A stretch of DNA of 41,299 nucleotides from Mycolicibacterium septicum DSM 44393 (lineage in GTDB: Bacteria; Actinomycetota; Actinomycetes; Mycobacteriales; Mycobacteriaceae), in NCBI RefSeq assembly GCF_000455325.1, contig NZ_HG322951.1, forward strand, positions 479,423 through 520,721. The letters run 5' to 3'. The position numbers were made by a program, and so were the translations under genes. The notes under the pieces are model-generated. The model made no database searches. It had not been told where the DNA came from and was given only the letters and a program-made list of their open reading frames with translations. Below are positions 25,720 through 33,470 of the stretch, piece by piece; position 1 is the first letter of the stretch; the number at the start of each line of letters is the position of its first letter.

Positions 25720-27279
25720 ATGAGTGATTTGAAGGTCACGTCGTCGGAGCTGACCAGCGCGGCTGAGCAAATGTTGCGACCTCGTCCGAAAGGTCCGGAT
25801 GCAGAGTCGGCACCGGATTACGGCCTGAAGGCTCCGGATACCTTGCCGGAGACCAATGAAGCTCTCAACCAACTCAAGCACAGTGCCGGAAAATTGAGCG
25901 CCACACTCAAAGCCGGAGACGCCGAGGTGCAGCGTCTCGCCGCAACGCTGAAATCTGTTGCCGCTGCTTACGACAAGATCGACGAGCAGGCCAAAGCTGC
26001 GCTTCAGAGTCAGGTCAACGGTAGCGACGGTCAGAAGCCGCCTATCGAGCCGGTGGTTCCTGAAGCGGTCAATATTCCGGTGCCAAGTATTCCGGACTTC
26101 GGCAGCTACCCATCCTCGCCGGACGATCAATTCCAGTCCTGGCAGGCTTCCGCACATGCCATTTTCGACAACGACACGAAAGCCCTGTCGTTGAATTACT
26201 TCCGAGACCAGTGGAAAGCTTACAAGGACACGCTTACTGCATACGCCGACAACATTCCGGCCAAGGTCGGTGACTGGGACGGCACTGCCGCCAAAGCCTG
26301 TCAGAACGCCATGCAAAGTCTCCATACCTGGTGGAAGGACATGGCGGAGGAGTGCGGCAGGCTGGCCGAAGAGGCACAGAAGTTCTGCGATGCGCACGAT
26401 CAGCTGGTCCGGGTCCATCCCAACTTGCATGATGTCGCCGAGTACGAGAAAACCAATCGGCTGAACAAGATGCGACTTTGGACCCAATGGCAGTATCAGT
26501 CGGAATACGACCGCAATAACTATGAAAACAACATCAACCTCCAAGAAGTACGGCCAGGAAAGGCGCCCACGATTGGTGGTGTGCCGGCGGTAAATTCCAA
26601 CGAGGTTGGAACCAAGCCCGACACACCCGGGGCCCCAGGTACCCAGACGCCGGGCAGCACTCCAGGCACCGGTGGCGGTGGAGGCGGCGGAGGCGGCACC
26701 CCGGAGATGCCCGAGATGCCGTCGATGGACACGCCTTCGATGTCCCCGGCCAGCGCCGATCCGTCGGCGGGTCAGGAATCGGGAGGCTCTCCGAGCGGCG
26801 GTTCGCCCTCCGGCGGCCAGGGCGGTGGCCAACCGAGTGGTGGCTCGCCGAGCGGTGGTGCCCCGTCGGGCGGCCTGCCCAAGGGAACCGAGGGCATGCC
26901 CGAGATGCCCGGTCTCGAGGAACCCAGCCTCAAGCCCGCCAGCGCCGGTGGCGGTGGCGGCGGTATGGGTGGCGGTGGCGGCGGCATGGGCGCCGGACCG
27001 CTCGGGCCCGCCGTCGGTGCGGAAACGGTGGCGGCGTCTCCGTCCGGAGCGCGGGGCGCTGGCGCTGGACCCGCAGGCATGGCAGGTGGCGCTGGTGCCG
27101 GCGGCATGGGCGGTGGCATGGGCGGTATGGGTGGCGGCCACGGTCAGGGCGGCCAGGGCAAGGAGAAGCGCCGCAACCCGAACCTCACAGAGGACGAGGA
27201 CCTTTACGTCGAGGATCGCGCGTACACGGAGGCGGTCATCGGCCGCCGTGCGCGCAAAGATGTCAAGGACACCAAGTAG
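25720..27279 (+). CDS. espB: secreted ESX-1 substrate EspB
   Basis: 519 residues from the ATG at 25720 (AGGGAGG upstream; the longer frame from 25654 is out of character). The first ~290 residues are the PE/PPE-like helical domain, with the YDKID export motif (Tyr84-Asp88) and the WDG turn (Trp186). The C-terminal ~230 residues are Gly/Ser/Pro/Met low-complexity, with the conserved terminal segment EDLYVEDRAYTEAVIG, near-identical to M. tuberculosis EspB. MycP1 trims EspB in this C-terminal region during export, and the N-domain assembles into rings. It is convergent with espL and separated from it by two hairpins. Confidence 0.94.
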   Translation: MSDLKVTSSELTSAAEQMLRPRPKGPDAESAPDYGLKAPDTLPETNEALNQLKHSAGKLSATLKAGDAEVQRLAATLKSVAAAYDKIDEQAKAALQSQVNGSDGQKPPIEPVVPEAVNIPVPSIPDFGSYPSSPDDQFQSWQASAHAIFDNDTKALSLNYFRDQWKAYKDTLTAYADNIPAKVGDWDGTAAKACQNAMQSLHTWWKDMAEECGRLAEEAQKFCDAHDQLVRVHPNLHDVAEYEKTNRLNKMRLWTQWQYQSEYDRNNYENNINLQEVRPGKAPTIGGVPAVNSNEVGTKPDTPGAPGTQTPGSTPGTGGGGGGGGGTPEMPEMPSMDTPSMSPASADPSAGQESGGSPSGGSPSGGQGGGQPSGGSPSGGAPSGGLPKGTEGMPEMPGLEEPSLKPASAGGGGGGMGGGGGGMGAGPLGPAVGAETVAASPSGARGAGAGPAGMAGGAGAGGMGGGMGGMGGGHGQGGQGKEKRRNPNLTEDEDLYVEDRAYTEAVIGRRARKDVKDTK

Positions 27280-27296
27280 ACAAACGTCAGTAGACA

Positions 27297-27337
27297 GAGA
27301 CTCGCCGACGACACGATCTGTGTCGTCGGCGAGTCTC
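27297..27337 (+). terminator. perfect 18-bp stem-loop after espB
   Basis: GAGACTCGCCGACGACAC (27297-27314) and its exact reverse complement (27320-27337) flank a GATCT loop, 18 bp after the espB stop. This is a strong transcription terminator of the mycobacterial type, without a T-run, and may act in both directions. Confidence 0.8.
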
Positions 27338-27378
27338 GTTGTACGCCATGCGGTTTCCGCGGAGCGGGGACCAAATAA

Positions 27379-27415
27379 GTCAGCCCGCCTCGCCATCGGG
27401 GCGAGACGGGCTGAC
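27379..27415 (-). terminator. 16-bp stem-loop after espL
   Basis: GTCAGCCCGCCTCGCC (27379-27394) pairs with 27400-27415 with one mismatch around ATCGG. On the minus strand it is followed by TTATTTGG, a weak T-rich tract, so it best fits the end of the mycP1-eccE1-espL transcript, whose last stop is at 27436. Confidence 0.65.
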
Positions 27416-27435
27416 CTGAAGAGACTCCGTGGGCC

Positions 27436-27774
27436 TCAGCCCAGCTGTGGCCCATCGGCCGTTAGCTCCGCAACCATCGCATCGAGCCGTTCACGGTCGG
27501 CTTCGATGGATGCCGTCGCTGCGGCCGTTGCCTTCTGGATTGCCTCGTTGAGTCGCTGCTCGACGGCCTGAGCGCCCAGCCGCAGCAATCCGTCCTTGAT
27601 GTACACGTCGATCAAGTGGTGATGCCCGTTGAGCGTCACTTCGACGCTCTTGGCTTCGTCTGCCGCCGTGAATGTTTCGCTGTTCATCTTGTGCAGTTGG
27701 TCATCCATGAGCGACTGCAGCTGTTGCGCTTGGCGCAGGACCGCAGCGACCTGCGGATGCATCTCCTCTGTCAT
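27436..27774 (-). CDS. espL: ESX-1 YbaB-like protein EspL
   Basis: 112 residues from the ATG at 27774 (GGGAGGA upstream); the longer frame to 27861 adds unrelated sequence. It is a small YbaB/EbfC-fold protein (E-x-x-x-VEVTLNGHHHLIDVYIKDGLLRLGAQAVEQRLNEA), matching M. tuberculosis EspL in length and in the VEVTINGH-like core. EspL stabilises EspE, EspF and EspH. It lies last in the minus-strand unit, 49 bp after eccE1. Confidence 0.92.
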   Translation of the reverse strand: MTEEMHPQVAAVLRQAQQLQSLMDDQLHKMNSETFTAADEAKSVEVTLNGHHHLIDVYIKDGLLRLGAQAVEQRLNEAIQKATAAATASIEADRERLDAMVAELTADGPQLG

Positions 27775-27823
27775 GCCTATTCCTCCCGACCTTTCTGGGA
27801 CCCCTCTCCCAGGAAGCTTGATG

Positions 27824-29221
27824 TCACTGCTCGAGCGCCATCTGGTAGCGGCTCTCTTCACGCGGATTGATCAACGTGATCGGCAGCTGACGGTGCCGTG
27901 GTGTGTCAATGAAGTTGGGACGCATGATCACTCGACCAACACCCTGATGCGGGCCCAGGTAGGTCGTCGCATTCGGCCACGCGACGCGCGGCACCCGCCC
28001 GACGCGGCCGTTGATCATGGTCGCGAACTCACGGAACTGAGGACCGAGGGTCACCACGGCGCCGGATGCGGCGGAGCGGATGACGAACTGTGTAAACAGT
28101 CGGGCGTCGCCGAGGTTGATGCTCACGTCGACGTTGTCGAACGGCATGTACACCGGGTAGCGGTCCGAGGTCTCGCCGACGAGCACCCCGGCCGAGCCGA
28201 TCGGCAGGTCGTAGTGCTTGTCGGTCACCGGGGTGAGGCCCTGCAGGGCTGCCCGCTGCCCGCCGTACAGGCAGGAAAACCCGCGTGGCGTAGTCGGATT
28301 GGACAGCGTCGTCAGCAACACCGTCGACGTCGGTGCCGCTCCCGGCCGAATCCGCACGCACGTCGTGGTGTGATCGGCGCGCGCCGACCACCAGACGTCC
28401 GGGCCGCCGGGCGCGTTGTAGGCCGCGGTGAAGGTACTGCGGCCCTTGATGACCGACCAGGTCTCCTTCTCAAAGCTGATCTCGGTGGCCTTGTCGAAAT
28501 CGTCGAAGCTGCGCGAGCACCGCGCGTCGATTCCGTTGCTGGCCAACTGGTCCGCGATGCGGGTGGCCGACGCCACCAGATACCGGGCCAGCCCGGACAC
28601 CCCGCTGTCGCGGCGCTGAGCCGAGCGGCGGGTCTGCTCCGGGTCGGCGCGCAGCACGATCCAGGTGCGCCGGTTCGCCGGCGCCGGGTACGGGCCCACC
28701 ACCTGCTCATAGAGCGCCACCAGGCTGGCCGGTGCGGTCTTGCCGACGCGATAGCCGGCCGACACCACGTCGGCCTCCAGGTCCGGGCAGTGCGCCCGCA
28801 GCAGCTTCTCGACGAGCTTGGTGCTGACGGTGTCATCCGAGACGGCCTCGCCGTTGACGATCACAGTCGGGGTGAAAGGCCTTGGTATCAACTCGATTAC
28901 CGCGACCAGGTAGTCACCCTGCCAGCGCACGGCAACGTGATCCCCCGGCATGACGGTGGCTCCGACCGCGGGCTCGGACGGCACATCGGGCGTGCTGCGG
29001 TGGCGTCGCCGCCAGGAAAAGACCGCCCTGACCCAGCCGGTGAGCCGGTATCCGCGGATGGTGAGCACCGAGAAGATCGCGATGAGCACCGACAGCGTGA
29101 TCCCCAGCCAAAGCAGCTTGAAGTGCAGGCACACCGCGATGCACGCGGGGATCAGCGTGGCCGCCCAGATGGCGTGCCCCGTCGTGAAGCGGAAACCGAA
29201 ATGCCGCCGCAGGAAGTTCAT
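27824..29221 (-). CDS. eccE1: type VII secretion membrane protein EccE1
   Basis: 465 residues from the ATG at 29221, which overlaps the mycP1 stop (ATGA); a longer in-frame start would give a non-hydrophobic, Arg-rich extension and is rejected. Two closely spaced membrane helices at about 16-33 and 36-55 are followed by a cytosolic domain with EccE features (HVAVRWQGDYLVAVIEL). EccE sits at the periphery of the ESX membrane complex. It is co-transcribed with mycP1 and espL. Confidence 0.93.
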   Translation of the reverse strand: MNFLRRHFGFRFTTGHAIWAATLIPACIAVCLHFKLLWLGITLSVLIAIFSVLTIRGYRLTGWVRAVFSWRRRHRSTPDVPSEPAVGATVMPGDHVAVRWQGDYLVAVIELIPRPFTPTVIVNGEAVSDDTVSTKLVEKLLRAHCPDLEADVVSAGYRVGKTAPASLVALYEQVVGPYPAPANRRTWIVLRADPEQTRRSAQRRDSGVSGLARYLVASATRIADQLASNGIDARCSRSFDDFDKATEISFEKETWSVIKGRSTFTAAYNAPGGPDVWWSARADHTTTCVRIRPGAAPTSTVLLTTLSNPTTPRGFSCLYGGQRAALQGLTPVTDKHYDLPIGSAGVLVGETSDRYPVYMPFDNVDVSINLGDARLFTQFVIRSAASGAVVTLGPQFREFATMINGRVGRVPRVAWPNATTYLGPHQGVGRVIMRPNFIDTPRHRQLPITLINPREESRYQMALEQ

Positions 29222-30567
29222 TGGCGCCGCCGCAACGCGCGCCGGGTCATCGCGGCGATCCCGAGGATCACCGCCAATGCGGCTCCGGCGACCACGACAC
29301 CAGTGATGGGGCCGCGATCTGGCGGCGGGATGTACACCGGCGGCGGAATTTCCTTGACCCGGAACGGCGCCTTGGCCGGACCCTCGGGAACCTCCCACGT
29401 GAGCGCGGCAACGGGATCGACCACGCCGGCACCGACATAGTTGTCGACGCCGCCGCCGGGATGGCGTGCGGTGGAGGTGATTCGGTTGATGACCTGGGCC
29501 GGGGTCAGATCCGGGAAACGCTGCTTGACCAGCGCGGCCAGACCGGAGACGAAGGCGGCCGAGAACGACGTGCCGTTGAGCGGTACCGGGCCGTCCTCAC
29601 CGGGCGTCGCGTTGATCGGCTGGCCCTCGTAGCCCAGCGCGGTCAGGTTCTCGCCGGGAGCGGCCGCGCCCAACCACGGACCCGACATCGAGAAGTTACT
29701 CGGCTGGCCGTTCTGGCCGACGCTGCCGACGGTGAGCACCAGCGGGTCGTACCAGGCCGGGCTGACGATCGTCTGTACGCCCTTCCAGCCGCGGGCATCG
29801 GCCGGGATCGACGGATCCGGCGGCGGGTTCTGCGTGCAGTCCTGGCCGGTGTTACCGGCGGCGACGACGATCACCGCGCCCTTGACGTTCACCGCATAGT
29901 TGATGGCCGCGCCCAGGCTGGACTCGTCGATCCGGCGGGTCACCTTGTAGCAGGCGGCCTCACTGATGTTGATCACCTGCGCGCCGAGATTGGCCGCGTG
30001 AACCACCGAACGGGCCAGGCTGCGGATCGATCCCGCGGTCTGGGTGGTGTTCGGGTCGTTCGGATCCTGGCGCGAACCCTTGGGCTGGAACGCGACTGAG
30101 GTCTGACGCAGCGAAATCAGTCGCGCATCGGGGGCGACACCGACGAATCCGTCCGTGGGGGACGGGCGCCCGGCGATGATCGACGCGGTCAGGGTCCCGT
30201 GGGCGTCGCAGTCGGACATCCCGTTGCCGCCGGCGTCGACGAAATCGCCACCCGGCTCGGCCGGAACCCGGGGTGACCCGTTGACCCCGGTGTCGATCAC
30301 CGCGACAGTTACGCCGGCGCCGGTTGCGAACTTCTGCGCCTCGGCCAGCTTGAGGTAGTCGGCCGCCCACGGCTTGTCGGCGAAGTTCGAATTCGGCATG
30401 ACAGTCGGCGCCGCGCAGATCTTGCGTTGCTCGGTCGGCTGGTCGGGCCCGGTTTCATCAGGCGGAACGGCCGCGGCATCGATGGCCGGCGGGTCGATCG
30501 CAAACGCCGGAGGCGCACTGAATAGGGCCAACAAAACTGCCAGCAGCATCACGACTAAGCGCTGCAC
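29218..30567 (-). CDS. mycP1: mycosin-1 subtilisin-like protease MycP1
   Basis: 449 residues from a GTG at 30567, with GGGGGAG upstream. A signal peptide (about 1-23, cut near AFA-ID), an N-terminal extension and an S8 subtilisin domain follow. The catalytic triad is Asp92 (VIDTG), His123 (AHGT) and Ser334 (NGTSFS), with oxyanion Asn239 (AAGNT). Cys51/Cys120 and Cys206/Cys244 fit the two mycosin disulfides. A Pro-rich linker and a C-terminal membrane helix (about 421-440) with an Arg-rich tail anchor it. It stabilises the ESX-1 complex and cleaves EspB. The first gene of the minus-strand unit. Confidence 0.96.
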   Translation of the reverse strand: MQRLVVMLLAVLLALFSAPPAFAIDPPAIDAAAVPPDETGPDQPTEQRKICAAPTVMPNSNFADKPWAADYLKLAEAQKFATGAGVTVAVIDTGVNGSPRVPAEPGGDFVDAGGNGMSDCDAHGTLTASIIAGRPSPTDGFVGVAPDARLISLRQTSVAFQPKGSRQDPNDPNTTQTAGSIRSLARSVVHAANLGAQVINISEAACYKVTRRIDESSLGAAINYAVNVKGAVIVVAAGNTGQDCTQNPPPDPSIPADARGWKGVQTIVSPAWYDPLVLTVGSVGQNGQPSNFSMSGPWLGAAAPGENLTALGYEGQPINATPGEDGPVPLNGTSFSAAFVSGLAALVKQRFPDLTPAQVINRITSTARHPGGGVDNYVGAGVVDPVAALTWEVPEGPAKAPFRVKEIPPPVYIPPPDRGPITGVVVAGAALAVILGIAAMTRRALRRRQ

Positions 30568-31011
30568 GCCTCACACTCCCCCAAGGACATCGGACATGTC
30601 TGCAGTGTGCTGATGCACTTTCAGCAAACAAAGTCCGGTCTGCTCGACAATGCATCTTCTCACTTCAAGCCGTCCGGCTAGTTGCACGCAGGCAATCATA
30701 AGGGTGCCCAGGTGAGGCTGATAACGCTTCTTGTCGTTAGTTGGAGTTGCGCTGGGCAAGGGGCGAGGATTCGTGCCGGATAGTGCGGTCGGGCGACGAT
30801 CGTGGATCGGGGCTGCATTCGCTGCCCGACTACAGTGCAGACGAGGTCGCACGGCGCCGGTCTGACCGCCGCTGGTCGCCACTTCGGTCACGGGTCGAGG
30901 ATGACGACTGGAAGTTCTCTGAAAGGCCCCAGAAAGAGTCTCCTAAGGCCTCCCGGCACTGTCAGTCGGCTGGCTGCGACTGGCCAGACCCGCTCGAAAC
31001 TGGATCGACCG
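30568..31011. other. gap upstream of mycP1 without a clear gene
   Basis: 444 bp; the short ORFs here have poor codon bias and no recognisable features. It must hold the mycP1 promoter (minus strand) and the 3' end of the transcript of the substrate-like gene at 31012-31467. No clear promoter pair or strong terminator is seen. Confidence 0.4.
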
Positions 31012-31160
31012 CTATACCTTCGGTACCCCGTTCGGCCAGACCGGACGGGGAGTGCCCACGATCGAGGTAGGCACGCCAGGCCCGGTGTTGTCGCTGCCCG
31101 CACCGGACGGACTCGGCCCAGAAGAGACCATCTGTACCGCGGAGCGCTGACCAGACTCAG
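31012..31160 (+). repeat. 149-bp inverted repeat, left copy
   Basis: Reverse complement of 32257-32405 with about 11 mismatches over 149 bases counted by eye (about 93% identity), no gaps. It covers the 3' end of the minus-strand gene exactly to its stop codon. Identity stops abruptly at both ends, at the CTGAGTCTGG boundary and at the stop. Confidence 0.92.
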
Positions 31161-31467
31161 ATGCCTGGCCCGCTGTGGAAATCCGATCCGCACCATCCTG
31201 GTCGGCGCTTGTGTACCGATCGGCCGCCACTCGAAGGCGGTCTGCGTGTTCACTGTGCAGCTGAGCAACCTGCGTCCCAGCCCTTTGCAAGGCAGCCTGG
31301 AAATAATCGAATGCGGAAGTAAGTGCCGATCCCGCAGGTCCATGGCTCGCTTCAATTGCTTGTGTTAACGACGGATCCGCTGCGCAAGCTGATTTAACCT
31401 CTGCAGCCACGCGATCGTATTCAACTGCGCATTTCGTCAAACTGTTCGTGTCTACGGACAGTGCCAT
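31012..31467 (-). CDS. EspC/EspF-like candidate ESX-1 substrate with shared C-terminal tail
   Basis: 151 residues from the ATG at 31467. The first ~100 residues are an EspC/EspF (DUF2580)-type helical hairpin (LSVDTNSLTKCAVEYDRVAA, then SHGPAGSALTSAFDYFQAAL) ending with YTSAD (Tyr85-Asp89), the YxxxD/E type VII export signal. From residue 104 on, a Ser/Gly/Pro-rich tail ending PRPVWPNGVPKV is almost identical to that of the divergent gene at 31770-32405. I do not know an M. tuberculosis counterpart. Its place beside mycP1, the export motif and the EspA/EspC-style pairing all suggest an ESX-1 cargo, which is inference. Confidence 0.8.
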   Translation of the reverse strand: MALSVDTNSLTKCAVEYDRVAAEVKSACAADPSLTQAIEASHGPAGSALTSAFDYFQAALQRAGTQVAQLHSEHADRLRVAADRYTSADQDGADRISTAGQASESGQRSAVQMVSSGPSPSGAGSDNTGPGVPTSIVGTPRPVWPNGVPKV

Positions 31468-31488
31468 GCTCGCTCCATCGTTGCTCGA

Positions 31489-31614
31489 TCACTGGAAGTC
31501 AAACCAGACGGTCAATCGCTGCCCACCAATGCTAACTGTGGGTGCGATGTCGTTCACCCGCGAAATCTCCATGGTGGCGTTCAGTCGGGTGGCGGACGTG
31601 TTGGCGGTGGTCAC
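31489..31614 (-). CDS. possible 41-residue ORF upstream of the EspC/F-like gene
   Basis: From a GTG at 31614 to a TGA 21 bp before the start of the gene at 31467. It reads like a folded protein end (MEISRVNDIAPTVSIGGQRL then TVWFDFQ) with about 78% third-position GC. The open frame continues upstream to about 31762 without a start codon, so it may also be the remnant of a longer gene. No ribosome binding site is evident and no family is recognised. The plus-strand ORF at 31448-31666 competes for the same bases. Confidence 0.3.
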   Translation of the reverse strand: MTTANTSATRLNATMEISRVNDIAPTVSIGGQRLTVWFDFQ

Positions 31615-31769
31615 GGAAGCGACGACACAAAGGCGCTCTATGGTGCTGCAGAAGCTGCGAGGCTGATGAGCGAGCCCCTGAGTCCCGCTTCCATCAATCG
31701 GGGTCAGCCCGATGGGGCGCAGATAAAACTGGCGCCGTGCGTGCCGGAGTGCTGAGAGATACTAGAGAG

Positions 31770-32405
31770 ATGTACCCAGCCGACAGCGTTTTGCTTGGTG
31801 CCCGTCAACTGTTGGGCACCACGATGTCGCCGGATATCGTTCCTTCCGAATTCACCGAGGAATCACCGGCGCATCCGAACTGGGAAGGGACTGGCAGCGA
31901 TCAGGCGCGAATTGCAGGTTCCCGGCTAGATAGCAAACGTCGAGAATTGCGCGAAGCACACCGAATCGTCGCGGACATACTGACGAAGTCTCAGCAGGTC
32001 CATCTTGATGCACTCCAAGGCGTGGAAGCCGTGGAATCGGCGTGGCAACGGGATAAGGCCATGTTGGCGTCGTATGCCCAAACTACGGGGGGCTATGTAA
32101 CTCTGCTGAAGGTCGGGCAACGGACGATCCGTGACGTGACGGACCTGATCAATAAGACTGTCAGTCAGTACGAAAGCCTTGGTGAGGATGTCCGTGCAGC
32201 AGTCAAAGGGCTGCCGAACAGCGGCGAAACCGATGAGGGTGCGCCGAACTCAGGGCCTGAGTCTGGTCAGCGCTTCGCGGTACAGATGGTCTCTTCTGGG
32301 CCGAGTCCGTCCGGTGCGGGCAGCGACAACACGGGTCCTGGCGTGCCTCCTTCGATCGTGGGCACTCCCCGTCCGGTCTGGCCGAACGGTGTGCCCAAGG
32401 TTTGA
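31770..32405 (+). CDS. WXG-containing candidate ESX-1 substrate with shared C-terminal tail
   Basis: 211 residues from the ATG at 31770, the first start before recognisable protein; the longer frame to 31542 is Arg/Trp-rich noise. A WEG turn (Trp38 in AHPNWEGTGSDQA) is followed by long helices (about 45-145), as in EspA/EspE-like long WXG proteins. No exact YxxxD/E is present (YESLGED has Gly at +4). Residues 164-211 form the tail shared with the divergent gene at 31012-31467 (2 differences in 48 residues). The combination of one WXG-type and one YxxxD-type protein is the usual form of an ESX substrate pair. Third-position GC is lower than in the ecc genes. Confidence 0.78.
   Translation: MYPADSVLLGARQLLGTTMSPDIVPSEFTEESPAHPNWEGTGSDQARIAGSRLDSKRRELREAHRIVADILTKSQQVHLDALQGVEAVESAWQRDKAMLASYAQTTGGYVTLLKVGQRTIRDVTDLINKTVSQYESLGEDVRAAVKGLPNSGETDEGAPNSGPESGQRFAVQMVSSGPSPSGAGSDNTGPGVPPSIVGTPRPVWPNGVPKV
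32257..32405 (+). repeat. 149-bp inverted repeat, right copy
   Basis: Partner of 31012-31160, in opposite orientation. It encodes the last 48 residues plus stop of the gene at 31770-32405. The two copies bracket 1,096 bp that contain both divergent start regions. Confidence 0.92.
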
Positions 32406-32502
32406 TCGTCAATCCAACGGTGGAGTGGGACCGAGCGCCAAAAGCTCTTGATTACCAGCGGCGTTGGTTAGCGCTTCAGCGCAGCTGCTTTAGGCTGCGC
32501 CC

Positions 32503-32916
32503 ATGATCAGTGTGTCGGTGCCGGAGGCTGTACTCGCCGCACGAAGTTGGCCGGACACACCAGAGGAGTATTTGTCATCCTCGATCGCAGTGCTCTGCTT
32601 GGTTGGTTTCGGGGCCCTGGCTATATTCGGCTCCGTTCGATTCATGACCTCGTGGCGGAAATCCTACGAGGCTCGCTTGGTCAGGGAATCAGAGCAGTTT
32701 CGCACTCGGTGGCCGGCTGACCAGCTAAGCCACGCACCATATGTGGAGCTGGAGGCGGAGGCCCAACGCCGTTGGCAGCTGGCTCTTCTCCTTGAGCAAC
32801 GGGCCGCCTCTGGCGCCGGTGATGAGGAAGCCCTGGGTCGATCTGTCGCTATGCGCGGGTGGGCCAGTTCGTTGGCCGATGCGTTGAACGTCGCTTCGGG
32901 TGGCGGGCAACGATGA
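32503..32916 (+). CDS. single-pass membrane protein, first of a paralogous pair
   Basis: 137 residues. A short outer N-terminus, one membrane helix at about 27-48 (SIAVLCLVGFGALAIFGSV), then a cytosolic helical region with RWPADQLSHAPYVELEAEA (about 69-87). The downstream gene has the same order and the same RW-x2-D-x4-APY-x-EL-x-AEA core, so the two are paralogues. The stop overlaps the next start (ATGA). No named family recognised. Placement right after the candidate substrate pair suggests linked function. Confidence 0.75.
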   Translation: MISVSVPEAVLAARSWPDTPEEYLSSSIAVLCLVGFGALAIFGSVRFMTSWRKSYEARLVRESEQFRTRWPADQLSHAPYVELEAEAQRRWQLALLLEQRAASGAGDEEALGRSVAMRGWASSLADALNVASGGGQR

Positions 32917-33377
32917 CATCCGATCACCTACTGGCTGTCACACAGAACGATGCTTTGGACATGGCGCGCGTCACCGAACTGGTGGCGCCAGCGATTCTCA
33001 TCGTCGCCTGTGTGGCAACAGGATTCTGCGTATTCATGTGCTCCATCGACTACTGGAGCAGTAAGGGGTCGTACAAGGATACGGCCCAGTTGATGGTTCA
33101 TTCGTCAATGTTCTGGGCGCGTTGGTCTCAGGATCGGATCTGGTCCGCACCGTATGGGGAATTGGTGGCCGAGGCGGACCGGTGCGAGGTCATCATCGCT
33201 TACGTTGAGAGCAAAAAGCGGTCAAAGGGGAAGCGTGCCGCCGGCTCTCGTGCTGCATTCAATCAGCACATTGACCGCGAACTCGCCACGTATCAAGGCA
33301 TGCTCGACGCCGTGCGCAACGCGATGAACTACTTGAACTCACAGGGGCGCGGCCCACAGCAGCCTTACCGAGCGTGA
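32913..33377 (+). CDS. single-pass membrane protein, second of a paralogous pair
   Basis: 154 residues from the ATG at 32913, which overlaps the previous stop. One membrane helix at about 25-46 (APAILIVACVATGFCVFMCS), then a cytosolic region with RWSQDRIWSAPYGELVAEA and a longer, basic, helical C-terminus (KKRSKGKRAAGSRAA). Clearly related to the protein encoded just upstream by the shared APYxELxAEA core. Unknown function. The gene is convergent with ptsH across a 93-bp gap. Confidence 0.75.
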   Translation: MTSDHLLAVTQNDALDMARVTELVAPAILIVACVATGFCVFMCSIDYWSSKGSYKDTAQLMVHSSMFWARWSQDRIWSAPYGELVAEADRCEVIIAYVESKKRSKGKRAAGSRAAFNQHIDRELATYQGMLDAVRNAMNYLNSQGRGPQQPYRA

Positions 33378-33470
33378 ATCACCTTGTAATTCAACAGAAA
33401 TACGATCAGTGCCGATGTAGTTCCCACGTCGGTGTGGACCAGTCCAACGAGTACGTGCGACTGGGCGCTT

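Noticed and set aside
26680..27160. Gly/Ser/Pro codon repeats in espB as a possible CRISPR or satellite array
   Set aside because: The periodicity comes from low-complexity protein coding (GGG, SGGSPSGG units); there are no constant repeats with unique spacers.
25663..27396. 577-codon minus-strand ORF opposite espB
   Set aside because: Antisense of the Gly-rich espB tail; the plus strand carries conserved EspB motifs and a good ribosome site.
29222..29398. 59-residue N-terminal extension of eccE1
   Set aside because: Overlaps mycP1 coding sequence, is Arg/Gly-rich and lacks a ribosome site; the ATG at 29221 with ATGA overlap gives the normal EccE start.
30571..30891. 106-codon minus-strand ORF upstream of mycP1
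   Set aside because: Poor codon bias, no ribosome site, no recognisable sequence, and it would occupy the mycP1 promoter.
31012..32405. Insertion sequence or transposon formed by the inverted repeats
   Set aside because: The repeats are coding 3' ends, no transposase lies between them, and no target-site duplication is visible at their outer edges.
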